Assembly (NCBI GenBank): GCA_009193035.1 | Contig: SWDT01000086.1 | Coordinates: forward strand, 310,001 to 374,000 | Reading direction: 5' to 3' | DNA from: Halicephalobus mephisto | Lineage: Eukaryota; Nematoda; Chromadorea; Rhabditida; Panagrolaimidae | DNA length: 64,000 nt | Shown: positions 44,049 through 56,100 of the stretch, piece after piece | Layout of the letters: each line of letters opens with the position of its first letter | Position numbering within the stretch: the first letter of the stretch is position 1 | Translations under genes and position numbers: made by a program | Notes under the pieces: model-generated | Database searches by the model: none | Told to the model about the DNA's origin: nothing | What the model saw: only the letters and a program-made list of their open reading frames with translations

Positions 44049-46973
44049 CTAACTCAACGAACTGAGAGCTTTCTGGATTCTCTGAAGTCCCTCATTGACG
44101 ACACTCCATTGACTTCCAGAGAAGATTATCCTGAACCATCCCGGGATATCCATGCAAAGTTGTCTTCCGGGGACGATGAGGACTTTGTTATTGATGAATA
44201 TATTTTGAAGTTTGTCTTCCTCTTCGAATGTTTTGGATTCCAGAAACTGGAAATGAATATTGTCATTTTTCATAATCACAATTTCGTTGAATTTCTTAGA
44301 AGCTAGAAGATTCAAAAAGCTTCAAGAATCTCATGGTTTCTGAGACTTTTTAGAATCTTCCAAAGTTTAGTTAAACTTTCTAAAACCTTAGAACTTTTAG
44401 AATTTCTTAGAATCTTTTGCATCCATATAAAGTCAAAATTTTGAAAGGTTCTAGAAATTCGTCCTAGGATAATTTCATAATAACACAAAAATATAACTTT
44501 TAGTCCTGTGACATTTGCAAAATGTGACGGAAATACAACAATCGTCACATTTTTTATTTTTGACATTTGTGACGAAAATTGTAAGTAATAGTGACGATTT
44601 TCATTTGTTACTGGACTAAAAGTTACGTTTTCTGCGTATTAATAGAAATGTTTCGCTAATATTTCATACAAAAATGTAACTTTTAGTCCTGTAACACCTG
44701 CGAAATGTGACGGAAATACAACAATCGTCACAGTTTTCATATTTGACATTTCTAACGAAAATTATAAGTAATAGTGACGATTTTCATTTGTTACTGGACT
44801 AAAAGTTATCTTTTTTGTATGGATATCAATTTTCGACTTTTACAATAGTGTATTTAATGTTCTAATAATCCGAAAATCAAACCTCAGAAAAGTCGACCAA
44901 AATGAAGAACCCAGCTCTCGGGGTGATCCATCTGATATCTTTTTTTGTTTCATTTTTGAGGTTTTCTAAAAATGAAATAGTTTTGTCTCTGGCTTCTTTC
45001 AGTTTCCTGTGACTTTCTGGAAGAAAAACTTCTCGAAGCCAAATTTTGTCCTTCAACAACTCTCTCGTCAAGAACTCTGTTGTTGAATTCGGTCCTTGGT
45101 ACATCAGAAACCTCCTCATGGCATCCCTGACCTCTTTGTTCGGAGTGTACATGACCCCCGTTCTCAGTCCTGGAAGCGAGAAGTTCTTCGAAAGACCAGA
45201 CATCCAGACCAGTTTTTCCTTGTCCAAAGACGGATCTTGATCGAATATCTTTATTGCGGATTCAAACGGTTCTTGTTCCATCGGATCATAGACGGCCAAA
45301 TCGTAGATTTCGTCGAGGATAACAAACAAGTTGTATCTAAAATTATTAAATAACTTATTTTTATAAAAAATAAAATAAATTTTTCTCAGAACGAACTTCT
45401 AGAATCCTGTAAAATTCTCAATCTATGTTGATTGAAACTTTCATCGGATTCTGAAAATTTACAAAAATAAATAATTTTAAAAAATTATAGAAAAATAAAA
45501 TTTTCAAGTTTTCGAACAATTTAAAAAATTTTTTTATTTTATAAATTTTTAAAAATCTTCATAAATTTAAAATTTGAAAATTCTGAGATTCTAGAATATT
45601 AGAAAATTTTTTTTTCGAAAATTCCAGAATCTTCTACTGGATTCTAGAAGATTTTTGAGAACTATAAACTTACTTTTTAACAGCCCAGTCAATCACGGGT
45701 TTCATTTCGTTCAGAGTAAAGTAACCTCCGTCTGGATTCCTCGGATTCACGATCAGAATCGCCTTTACTACTTTTCCAACTTCTTTGCATTTTTGATATT
45801 CACGTTCGAACAAATCCACGTCTAAAATTACATCGGTGGATTTTTGTCTAATGCTCGGGATATTTGAAATTTCGATTAATCCTCGATCGGCGAAATCGTT
45901 CGGAAATCTGTGATAATAAGGAGCATGAGCTAAAAGAACTTCGTCTTCGTCGAAGAGGATTTGTCCCAAAAGATCGCAAATCATCGTCGTGCCAGAAAGA
46001 AGAAGCAATTCTTCCGGCTTAATTGGGGTACTTAATTCCCTCAGGGTGAATTCATTCATCAAATCCGAAAAACATTTTTTTGTTGTTATTCTTCCTCCAG
46101 GAGTTATGTAAACAAATAATTCGTGTTCATTGAACTTAGCCCAGTCTATGGATCTGAATTTCTTCGTCAGAAGGTCTTGAGTAAGTTTGTTGTCTGCACA
46201 AGAAAGTCTGATAAAACCCTGAAAATCACCGACAATCAATTTCTGAAATTTCAAAAATCCAATAAAAATTTAAAAATTTCTGAAATTTCAAAAATCCAAT
46301 AAAAATTTTAAAATTTGAGAAAATTTAAAACTTTTCAGAATTTTAATAATTTTATAAAAATCTGTAAATTTTTTAAATAAAATCAAAATTTTCTAAAATT
46401 TTACGAGTTTCTGGGATTTTTTAGAATTTACCGTATATTTTTTGATTATTTAAAGTTTTTTAAAATTTGAAAATTTAAATCGAAAAAATTTTATAATTTT
46501 TATTTTTTAGATTTTATTTTTTATTTTTTAGGTTTTATTTTTTATATAAGTGTTGGATTGTGTATAATCTATTTGAGTGGAAGGTTGTGTAACTTTGGTC
46601 CTGAAGGGAAATGCCCTGAGGACCAACGGAATTTGTACAATTGCAGATTGGTGGCAATTTTAAACTTGCGCAATTATTTTTACAAAATTGTGATTTATCT
46701 CGTATATCCGGCTCTATGAAATTATTTCTACATATTTCTCGTCTACACGTGGATCAGGAATCCCTAGCCACGATCTAACATATACAATTTTAAATCTCGA
46801 CTGAGAAATTTGTATAAAATTTATATTTATTTTTTATAAATAATAATTTTTGAGAAACATCAAACCTCAGGATTCGTTTCTTCTCTGTACGGATTTCCGA
46901 CGTACAGGACATTCAAACCTTCAGCTTCGTAATTGACCTGGAGGCCTTTTAGACATCTTCGAGAAAGAACCAT
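44049..46973 (-). CDS. ACC-synthase-like PLP aminotransferase (fold type I)
   Basis: Four exons: 46866-46973, 45674-46218, 44883-45336 and 44049-44294, giving 450 residues. Fold-type I landmarks are in order: YVGNPY near the N-terminus, YITPGGR for the substrate loop, NPRNPDGG, VILDEIYDLAVY with Asp226 for the PLP ring nitrogen, and SGLSKNFSLPGLRTG with Lys268 as Schiff-base lysine. Near the end PGWFRIIFS carries the carboxylate-binding arginine. This order and the SKNFSLPGLR block match ACC synthase-like and aromatic aminotransferases. The true substrate cannot be told; animal ACC synthase-like proteins do not make ethylene precursor in known cases. The last exon's acceptor is TCTAAG. Intron 3 holds two copies of the 165-bp MITE. 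Confidence 0.88.
44482..44640. mobile_element. 165-bp TIR MITE, intronic copy
   Basis: ACACAAAAATATAACTTTTA at the left and TAAAAGTTACGTTTTCTGCG at the right. Internal CAATCGTCACATTTTTTA is inverted relative to 43480. It lies in intron 3 of the aminotransferase gene. Confidence 0.75.
44665..44822. mobile_element. 165-bp TIR MITE, second intronic copy
   Basis: Begins CATACAAAAATGTAACTTTT and ends AAAAGTTATCTTTTTTGTAT. It is about 90% like the copy at 44482-44640 and in the same orientation, so a tandem pair. Confidence 0.75.
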
Positions 46974-47589
46974 ATTCGACAAATCAGACTTGTTTGTTTG
47001 ACGGAAATTGCGGTCTTTTATGGTTGATGAAAACTGTATTTATCTTCGATTCAGGGTTCAATTTACTGACCTCAAAAAAATTATCTTTATGGAATGTAAG
47101 GCATTAGTTTGTCCGATAGTCATTAAACTTGAAAAAAATTTACAACTGTCTTGCTTCGGACTAGAAATCCATTTTTTATAGACAGGTTTGTCACCTGACA
47201 TACCTCGATTTTAGGGCGATGTATTAATGATCAGTTGCAAAATTGGAAAAAATTGTGTTTTGATCCAAAATTAAAGTAATTTTTCAATCTAAGAAAACTA
47301 TTTTTTTTCAATGACAGTCTGATTAGATAACGCATGAAAAAACGAAAAATGCGGTCATAATGCTACAAGAAGATACCCAAAAATTTTTTCTGTAATCACC
47401 TGATTCTAAGTTATGCTTAATCTTTCAAAATGTTGTATTTGTCACGTCGACTGGCCACGTCTAAATGATGAAGTCGATTCTCGAAGAAAAATTTACATAA
47501 TAGATGCCTTAGACACAATACAAAAAATTTATATCAAACTCGATACACAACAGATATATAAATCCCCACAAAGAGAACTGTATGTTCCT
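46974..47589. other. Gene-free stretch upstream of the aminotransferase
   Basis: Presumably contains the promoter. No TATA box or spliced-leader acceptor of good quality is seen next to the ATG. Confidence 0.35.
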
Positions 47590-47925
47590 TTGTCGGTGCT
47601 AAGACAATCAGTTCGGAACCAAATGTTCTCTTACCGATGCTAAGGGAATTCGTATGGAACCAGGTGTTCCCTGTCGGTGCTGAGATAATCCGCTCGGGAC
47701 CATGTATTTCCTGTTGATAATAAGAATCCGTTCTGGACCAAACGTTCTTTTATCGATGCTAAGAGAATCTGTTTAGGATCAGATATTCCTTGTTGGTGCT
47801 AAGGGAATCCATTTGGGACCAAATATCCCTGTCGGTACTAAGAGAATCCATTCGGGACTAAATATTTCTTATTGATACTAAGAGAATCTGTTGAGGACCA
47901 AGTGCTCTCTGTCGGTTGTGCTTTT
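47590..47925. repeat. ~41-bp tandem repeat, about eight copies
   Basis: TCGGTGCTAAGAGAATCCAT, TCGGGACCAAATATTCCCTG units, moderately diverged; starts at 47598, 47639 and 47679 give the period. Confidence 0.8.
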
Positions 47926-48471
47926 CATTAAGGATGGGTTGCCTGATCTAATACGAAACAAATTAAAAAATATAATATCAGAATCCAAAAATTGTCCAAA
48001 TTCATTATATTTTTTAGGGCCTTTTAAAATTATAAAAATATCGGATTTCAAAATTTTTAATCTTAATCGGAAAGTTCTAAATTTGGTTTAAAAAATTTCA
48101 ACTTTTATAATAGTACGATTTTCGGAACTTTCCAAAATCACATAAATGTTAAGTTTTATAGTTTTTGGTCCCAATTAGAAAGTCCTGGATATTATTCTCA
48201 AAGTAATTTTTTACAATAATATGATTTTGGAACTTTCCAGAAACATTTAACACACGGAAGTCCGACTGTAAGATTTATAGCCTACTGTATTTTTTGGAAT
48301 TCTGCATCGAATGATATAACATTCGATAATTGAATTTGATTTAGTGTGTAAAAAATAGTCTGAAATTGATTTTGCATCAGCCCCAAAGAACGATCATAAC
48401 TTAATCAATAAGAAACTTGAAAATATCACTTCATTTTTTATAAAAAATATTTTGTTACCTATACACAAAAA
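47926..48471. other. Gene-free stretch
   Basis: AT-rich, with two loose copies of TTTTGGTCCCAATTAGAAAG. Nothing else is seen. Confidence 0.4.
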
Positions 48472-48622
48472 ATCACAACTTTTGATCCATTAATATTTGC
48501 GAAATGTGACACAATCGTCACATTTTTCGTGAATATCTGACTTTTGTGACGGAAATTAAAAAATTATAGTGACGATTTGCATTTGTTACTGTGCCGAAAG
48601 TTACGTTTATTTTATGTGTACC
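48472..48622. mobile_element. 165-bp TIR MITE copy
   Basis: ACACAAAAAATCACAACTTT at the left and GTTACGTTTATTTTATGTGT at the right, with the CACAATCGTCACATTTTTCG core. Confidence 0.75.
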
Positions 48623-48744
48623 TTACGATATATGAATAGTTCAATCTCGCTAACTCTACACTAAATTCTAATTCTCTGACCATATACCTGAATATCGTTT
48701 ACATCGAACTTTTTTCTAGGTTTTGGAAGCTAAGGAATCGAATA

Positions 48745-48847
48745 TACCGTATTTGCTCTAATAGAGGCACATGTGCCACAATTTTTCAATTGATCTGTTA
48801 GGATATGCCACTATTAGAAATGTGCTTCTATTAGAGCAAATACGGTA
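48745..48847. mobile_element. 103-bp hairpin MITE with TACCGTATTTGC ends
   Basis: TACCGTATTTGCTCTAATAG occurs perfectly inverted at both ends, and pairing continues through GCACATGT with one change. The centre is ~40 bp. It shares its terminal TACCGTATTT with the element at 52988-53071. Confidence 0.85.
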
Positions 48848-49249
48848 GATCTTCTTGTAGAGTAATCTTAGTTACGTAATTCCGTATCAAGAAATTTAAT
48901 TCTTTGGCATTAGTTTAAATAATAAAAACTTTAATTCAATGTTTCATTAACTAAGTTCAAATAAATTCGAGAATGTTATGCATCATTTGATTAAGAATTT
49001 CGAAATTCAAAATACACTACAGATCTTACGACCAAGTTTCCACATATTAAATACGAAATTTTATAATATTAACTTCAACTGAAAAGATCTGCAAATTTGT
49101 GACGAAATAATATTTTCAAAATTTCATCATTTGCAGTTCTGTATTTTGTAACATTTTCAAATTTTTTGCAGCTCTTTATTAAAAAATTCCAAAAACAAAA
49201 TTAAATATAAAAATTACGTAAATAAATAAATAAATCAAGAGCTGGATTT
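48848..49249. other. Gene-free stretch
   Basis: AT-rich intergenic DNA. Nothing seen. Confidence 0.4.
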
Positions 49250-50345
49250 GTGTAGAATGTAACCTTCACGAAAGGTTGTAACGGTGGAAGAATTAGAGAA
49301 AGAAAAATACAAAAACCTTGAACCCCGGACTTCGAAAAGAAATCAGACTTCATGGGGGAGACTATTCCGCTTTCTTCTCCTCCCTGATCTCGATAGTTGA
49401 TGCATTAGTTCGTTTTCGCGGGAATTGTATTAGTACTTCGCGGAGATCTTAACGGATTCAGAGATTCAGTGTCGTCGAGATCGTATACGACTTCATTGTT
49501 ACTTATGGGGAACACTATTCCGTCTTGTCTTTAGTCTCAGTAGCTAGTGAAGTAATTCGTCCTTCCTAGAATCGTACAGACATTTGATAAAATTCTTACG
49601 GATTCAGGGATTCGACTTCGTCTTCAGGATTATGTTTGACTTCATCGTCACTCATGGGGGAACACCGTTCTTTGTTCTTTCCCTTGATCTCGATAGATAA
49701 TGAAGCACTTCGTCTTTCCTAGAATCGTACAGACTTTTGATAAAATTCTTACGGATTCAGGGATTCAGACTGCGTCTTTAAGGATTCAGACTGGGTCTTC
49801 AGGAATATGTTGGACTTCATCTTCGCTTCTAGGGAACACTATTCCGTTTTACTTTTTTCTTTGGTTTCAATGGCTGATGAAGCACTTCGTCTTTCCTAGA
49901 ATCGTACAGACTTTTGATAAAATTCTTACGGATTCAGGGATTCGACTGCGTCTTCAGGAATATGTTTGGTTTTATCGTTGTACATGAGTAGCACCATTTT
50001 TTGTTCATCTTCCCCTTGGTCTCGATGACTGATGAGGTAGGTTGTTCTCCTCCAGGATGTACTAGTACTTGATGAAGGTTTTGACGGATTCAGAAACTTC
50101 GATTTCATCCTCGCTCGTGAGGAACACTTCCGTTGTCTTTTTCCTTGTTCTCGATGACCGATGATGTAATTCGTTCTTTCCAGAACCTTACTGGCACTCA
50201 GAGGAGTTCGCAGTGGATTCAGAGCTCCAGATCTTCTGACGGAACTTTCTGCGGATGTTGTTCTATCTTTACTTCACGGTCAAGACGAGATCTTCGTTTT
50301 TGAGATCATGTTTGACTTCATCGTCGTTGAATCCTGTTATAATTC
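49250..50345. repeat. Degenerate 156-182-bp tandem repeats
   Basis: GACTTTTGATAAAATTCTTA, CGGATTCAGGGATTCAGACT, GCGTCTTCAGGAATATGTT and CTTCCCTTGATCTCGATAGA recur in that order about six times from 49330 (e.g. 49571, 49727, 49909). Base composition is balanced, and minus-strand frames show recurring ESLNP and ISHRDQG phrases broken by stops. It could be a decayed repeat-protein gene. Confidence 0.55.
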
Positions 50346-50700
50346 ATTTAAAAACGAACTTGCCGACTAGGGATTCAGGAGCGGTTTGGGTCTGGCTTCG
50401 GAGTTCTTTCTGAACGGCCGGGAAGGCGTTGATCGTCTTCTTCTCGAGGTTCTTCATGTAGACGAGACTCCACAACCTCCGGAATGAAGTAGAATCTCGA
50501 CGTCGAAGACAAACCTACGGTAGAAGTGACAACATTACCTTTTTACCGTAACCGTCTTAGATTGCCAGGTAGAAAACAGGAATCTAGTCTACAGAATAAA
50601 GCTGATTTCTTTCATCAGTTCTGAAGTCGTAAAACCCTCGTGAAGATCCGTTTTTATACTTTTTTTGTGGGCGGTTCGCTTTGTTTCGCGAAATTTCGTC
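50346..50700 (-). pseudogene. Possible gene relic with TATA-like upstream sequence
   Basis: Reading on minus, GTATAAAAACGG (~50660) is followed by ATGAAAGAAATCAGC then an early TAG. Further on, frames such as RFYFIPEVVESRLHEEPREE end in a stop. The strong base balance and C-ending codons look coding, but no frame stays open beyond ~45 codons and I see no good splicing. Family unknown. Confidence 0.3.
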
Positions 50701-50999
50701 ATTGGTCTTGATGAAATACTAAATGACTCGAGCGTAAACATCGACATCCCGAATTTTCCTTCTTCAACAAGGTCAGCTGGTTAAATTTCGTTCTTGTTGT
50801 TGTATTTTTTGCAAAAAATAGTACTATTATGAAAAACAAAAATATGTACAACGATATTTTTCCAAAACTGTCTGGATGAATATTCTAAAAAAAATTGAAA
50901 TCAAATAGTCGCGAAATGTAAAAATTTGTAGCAAGAATTTAAAATCATTTTTTGAAGATCTTTTTTGAATATTTTTACTGAAATTGAAAGCTATCAAAA
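50701..50999. other. Gene-free stretch
   Basis: AT-rich. Nothing is seen. Confidence 0.4.
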
Positions 51000-51530
51000 T
51001 TTGAGTTTATGAAATTTTAGAAAGTTCCAAAATTATGTTATTTTAGAAAAAAAAAAGAGTTTACTAAAAATTATTCAAAAATGGTCTCGAAAGGAATTTC
51101 TACGACTTTCCACTTGAGACCAAAATTCTAAAAATATTTACTTACATAACATTGTGAAAGTTCAAAATTACTGTATTTTAAAAGATGTATTTATTAAAAC
51201 ATTACTCAAAAATAGTCTCGAAAGGAATTTCTACAATTCTCCACTTGAGACCAAAATTCTAAAAATTAGTGTTTAGATAACATTGTGAAAGTTCAAAGTT
51301 ACTGTATTTAAAAAAATATTTATTATAGAATTATTCATAAATAGTCCCGAAAGAAATTTCCACAACTTTCCACTTGAGACCAAAATTCTAGAAATATTTA
51401 CTTACATAACATTGTGAAAGTTCAAAGTTACTGTACTTTAAAAAAATATTTATTAAAAAATTACTCAAAAACGGTCTCGAAAGGAATTTCCACAACTTTC
51501 TAGTTGAGACCTAAAATTGCTAAATTTAGC
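51000..51530. repeat. ~118-bp tandem repeat, five copies
   Basis: AATGGTCTCGAAAGGAATTT, CTACAACTTTCCACTTGAGA, CCAAAATTCTAAAAATATTT, ACTTACATAACATTGTGAAA units. They carry the same GAGACC theme as the arrays in the 28-41 kb desert. Confidence 0.85.
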
Positions 51531-51763
51531 ATGATTTGTTGAAATTCTAAAAATATATATTATGTTTTGTAAAATATTCAAACCTTATGACATTTTAAAA
51601 TTTCACCCAAGTTCGTAATTTAGGGACTTTTTTGAAAACAAGCTGTTTACCTCAAAATTCCATAATTTTCCATTTTTAATGTTTATTGATCGAAATTTCG
51701 AAAGTTCAATAAAGAAATTTGGAAAAATTCAGAGATCTTTTTTTTTGAAATATACAAATTGCA

Positions 51764-52002
51764 CTAACGATCCTCTGCGGACTCGAGTAAAAGATCCTCA
51801 TCCATTTCGTCGACGAAGGGAATTTTCGAAGATGATTCTGAACAACAAAAATTAAAATTTTTTAAAATTGAAAAAAATAAAGCAACTGACCGATTTTGGA
51901 ACTGGATTCAGTTGACGAAACTTGCTTCTGCTTTGGCCTGATTCTAGTTTTCGGGACTGGAGTCGGCTTCGGCTGATCCAGAAGGTCCAGATCGTCCACC
52001 AT
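51764..52002 (-). CDS. Small acidic-tailed protein (61 residues)
   Basis: Two exons, 51891-52002 and 51764-51837, joined in phase 1 over a 53-bp intron with GTCAGT and TTCAG. The protein starts MVDDLDLLDQPKPTPVPK, has a basic middle (KTRIRPKQKQ), a serine-rich stretch with a repeated SSSKI, and an acidic end (DEMDEDLLLESAEDR). It is probably disordered, perhaps nuclear. The frame stays open from the TTTCTAG at 52035 to the ATG, so it may be the last part of a longer protein; no upstream exon is visible, and trans-splicing at that site is an alternative. GAT C|GTTAGT before the stop could also be a donor. Family not recognised. Confidence 0.55.
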
Positions 52003-52034
52003 AGAAAAAGGAAATGCTGTAGTAGATTCAGTAG

Positions 52035-52041
52035 CTAGAAA
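52035..52041 (-). promoter_or_regulatory. Possible spliced-leader or internal acceptor
   Basis: TTTCTAG 32 bases before the ATG of the small acidic gene. Confidence 0.35.
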
Positions 52042-52680
52042 AATAATTTTTTTAATTTCATTAATTTTTAAAATTTTAAAATTTTATTAATTTCATTAAT
52101 TTTTTAAATTTTATTAATTTTGTTGATATTTTTGATTCTAATTATTTTAGATATTTTTCAATTTATCAAGAAATTTTAAAAATCTTCAGAATTATTTAGA
52201 TTTTAGAATTTTATGAAAATTTTTGGGATTTTTGTAAAATTAGATAATTTTAAAAATTTTCAGAATTATTTTAAAGATTCTAGAATTTCCGAACATATTG
52301 TTAAAGTTTCTAAAATTTTTAGAATTTTTATAATATCAGAAAATTTTAAAAATCTCCAAAAATCTGAAACTTTTTGAATTTTCAGAGGATTTTCTGGAAA
52401 ATTATAATTTTTAAGAACCTTATTGAATTTCCTAAAATCTTCTAGAATCTCAGAAATTTTCAAAATTGAAGAGAAAAATCTTTAATAATTTTGTTTCTAA
52501 AGTCTTAGAATTCCTCCGAAGTTTTTAGAATTAATATTTTCAAAAAATAATTTTATAATTTTCTAAAAAGTTCCGAAATTTACGTCTAGATTACTTCGTA
52601 ATAATTTTTTTGATTTTTATGATTTAATTAATTTTATTTAACACATTGCGAACAATGTGTTTTTTGGAAGCTGTGTACTG
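52042..52680. other. AT-rich gene-free stretch
   Basis: Diverged AGAATTTTTATAAT/TCTAGAAT units, similar to those near 25.7 kb. No gene. Confidence 0.4.
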
Positions 52681-52709
52681 TGGATCCAAACTGATATACT
52701 GTATTTCTT
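52681..52709. repeat. Target-site duplication, left copy
   Basis: 29 bp beginning TGGATCCAAACTGATATACT and ending GTATTTCTT. It matches 52972-53000 with one C/T change. Confidence 0.9.
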
Positions 52710-52971
52710 TTTCTTTTTCTACTCATATTTTTTCGACTAGAGTTCAGGGTTAGGTCCCCCGTCTGATCTATTCTGGTTCTGAATCCCAGTGGACCGTTAC
52801 TGTAGGCATTCTATGGGAATGTGGCTCATAGTTGGGGGAAGCCGTGTTTCGTCACGCCACTACCCTGAATTTCTTAACCCCCTGGGTTCGGGTGGATCTG
52901 CTATCCCCGGAGTCGAACTTGGGACCCTTTGTGTTTGCTGGGGCCACAATCACCGGGTCACGGTGCTTGTA
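52710..52971 (-). mobile_element. tRNA-type SINE with A-rich tail and target duplication
   Basis: Read on minus, it starts near GCACCGTGACCCGGTGATTG (A-box-like) and has AAGTTCGACTCCGG (B box of a tRNA promoter). A ~150-bp body follows, then an A-rich tail AAAAAATATGAGTAG-AAAAAGAAA. Exact flanking 29-bp duplications prove insertion by target-primed retrotransposition. It is much richer in G and C than its surroundings. No coding capacity; a LINE must supply the enzyme. Confidence 0.8.
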
Positions 52972-53000
52972 TGGATCCAAACTGATATACCGTATTTCTT
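52972..53000. repeat. Target-site duplication, right copy
   Basis: TGGATCCAAACTGATATACC then GTATTTCTT. The last 13 bases are also the left end of the hairpin MITE at 52988. Confidence 0.9.
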
Positions 53001-53071
53001 CAAAAATAAACCCCCTCTGGGAGATGATTGAAAAAATAAGCCCCGGGATTTATTTTAGAAGAAATACGGTA
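52988..53071. mobile_element. 84-bp hairpin MITE with TACCGTATTTCTTC ends
   Basis: Arms TACCGTATTTCTTCAAAAAT and (inverted) TACCGTATTTCTTCTAAAAT pair over ~27 bp, with CCCC/GGGG in the centre. It was present before the SINE, which inserted at its left edge. Confidence 0.85.
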
Positions 53072-53124
53072 TTTTTTTCTCTGGCCCAAATCCATCGATA
53101 TTTAGCTCAATCTAGAGATGTTTG

Positions 53125-56100
53125 TTAGTTACAAAAACCGAAAAAATCCGAAATCGTAAAAATAAATCTGTCGCGAAATATTATATACCACATGTAGAAG
53201 TTGTGTACCGCATGTGACCCACATTGTCCAAGTGTGTTAAACTTACTTTTGTAAACAACTCGTTCGAATTTTCTGATGTGGTTAATGATGGGTTTGTAGA
53301 TCTCATGAGGGGCTCTCAAACCCCATAGGAAGTCGTTGTGGTTGAAATCATGAAGGTGCTTGACTTCTTTGATGTAATCCGGATTTAAATTCCTCAACAA
53401 ATATCCTTCGACATCCGGAGCCGTGGCTAGCCAGTCACTGTCGCTGTAGTACAGGTACATCGGGACTTTTATCTTCGTGATATTGAACCACGGAGGATGA
53501 ATCATACCGTATCTTTGAAGATTTCCTTTTTCACCGTAATCATAATCTAATTGATGTTTATTTCTGACCATTTGACAAAAATGAAGAATGTTTCTCGTCG
53601 AAGTGCCTGCGGGGTTGTGAGCGAGGTAGACGGGGATTCGGGTCTGAAACCGTTCCAGTCACCGAAATCGAGGTCAGAAAACCTACTTTGTTAAATTGCT
53701 GACTGTCTGGACCGCTCACGAGGAAAAGAAAATTTTCACAAAGCGGATTCGTCGAGCTAAATCCGCAAATCAGTTCCGTCAGCCATCGGGAGATAAAAGT
53801 GTTCGGAAGGAACTCCTGATCTCCGAACAATAAAGTGATCATCTAAATAATTACTGTAATTAAGAAATTTCGAAGTTTTTTCGACACAAAAATTAAGGCT
53901 ACAGTAAGACGAAAAAAGTATCTAAAATAAGTTTTTGAATCCAAAATGAGAGTCAGAAGTTGGTTTTCGAAGTGCAGATATGTAGAATCAGATTTTAATT
54001 TTCAGGATTTAACAAATCCGATTGATGATATTCAAGTGATTCGTTTTTTAAAAAGATATTTGCTCTTCAAGATTTTCAAGTTTTCTTTGGATACTGGTTT
54101 CTGAATTTCTACTTTAAGAGGAAATTCTCAAGTTTATCTATCTTTACTATCAGCATCTGAGTTTCTACTTTAAAATGAGATCTTTGAAGTTTACCTATCT
54201 TTACAACTAACTTTTGAATTTCTACTTTAAGACGAGATCTCTCAAGTTTACCTATCTTTATAACTAACTTCTGAAGTTCTACTTTAAGACGAGATCTCTC
54301 AAGTTTACTTATTTTTACTATCAACTTCAGAAGTTCTACTTTAAGATGAGATCTTTCAAGTTTACTTATTTTTACAACTAACTTCTGAAGTTCTCCTTTA
54401 AGATAATATACTGAAGTTTACCTATCTTTACAACTAACTTCAGAAGTCATACCCTTAAAGAAGATTCTGAAATCTACTAATCTTTATCACTGATTTCAGT
54501 TTCATGTTCTCGATCTTTAAATCCGATTATCTTATTCCAGATATTTTCGTCAAAATTTGAGAATTTTGGATCTAAATTAGAATTGAAATTTCATTTCAAA
54601 AACTTAGATAATGAAATTTCAAATTTTTCAGATTTCATGTATCCACAAAATCATGTTTAATTTTTTGATTTTTGAATAATGTCTATGTTTCGAAATATTT
54701 ATTTTTTTGTACATCTATTTTTGAATTCATGCCCTGAGGGGAGATTCTGAAGTTGACTAATCTTTACTGCCAATTCTGTCTTCAAATTCGGAATTTACGA
54801 GTTTCATCACTTTTTTCGGATATTTTCAGTTTCAAATTTAAGTATTCCGAATCTCAAGTAAAAAATGATGTTTGATCCTCAAAATCCGGATATATGAAAT
54901 CTCGGGTTTCGATCTTTGAAATTTCATAAATCCGCCAAATAAAGTCCAAATGATTTATTTTTTTTAAAACATGTGTATTTTTCGAAATTTAAAATTTTTC
55001 AACGTTGATGTTCATTAAGAAATCAAAATTGAATTAAATTTTCGCACAAAAATCGAACAATTCTATTTTTCTGAAATGTTACAAACAAATTGCAGATTTT
55101 CCTTCAATTTCGAAATCTTTTTAGAAAAATATAAAAAAATCAATAGACGTTTAAATATTGCGGGCAGATTGAAGAGTTTATTTTAATTTCGAAATTTTAT
55201 AAAAAAATCTACCAAAATAAAACAAGTATACTGTAGTTTTTATTTTGATTTCAAAGTTGACTTATCTCCTTAAACCTTGCGAGCAACCTGCAGATTTGAT
55301 TTCGAAATTTTACAAAAAACAAATAAACACTAAGAAATTTATCAAAGTAGTGCAAGTATACTGTAATTTTTATTTTGATTTCAAAGTTGACTTATCTCCT
55401 TAAACCTTGCGAGCAACCTGCAGATTTGATTTCGAAATTTTACAAAAAACAAATAAATACTAAGAAATCTATCAAAATAAAACAAGTATACTGTAATTTC
55501 TACTTTGATTTTAATGTTGACCTTAGTATTGATAGTAATTTCCGACTTCAGATTCAGAATTTGTTAATTCGATTACAGTATTCTAAGTATTTTTTTTGAA
55601 ATTTAAAATAATTTCTGAGAAAAAAGTTTGAATTATTTTGAGTAATTTGGACAATAATTATTTAAATTACCAAACCTCGAGTTCGTTGTACATGTTGTCT
55701 CCGAGATATCTGAAAAGTCCCTTGACGTGGGCGATGATCCCGACTGGAGCAATAGCGAAGAAAGCTTTAATTTTCTTGTTGAGATTTTCGTTGATGGATA
55801 AGGCACTGAACATGGTCAAAGTTCCTTGACTATGTCCTATGTAAAAAAGTTGTTTTTCGCCAGTTATGTTCAGAACGACGTCGATCATGGCCGGGATATC
55901 GTATTTCGCCATTTCGGCCCAGCTGAATCTCCAGTATTCAGAAGGCGAAATTCTTCTGTTGACATGTCTTCTGGAGTAGCTGTTTCCTCTCATGTTTCCT
56001 AACCACACATCGTATCCCGCATCTGCCAACATGAATCCCAAGCTCTGATGAGGAAGATTCATTATCCAGACGGAGGAAGTACACAGTAAGCCATGTTGGA

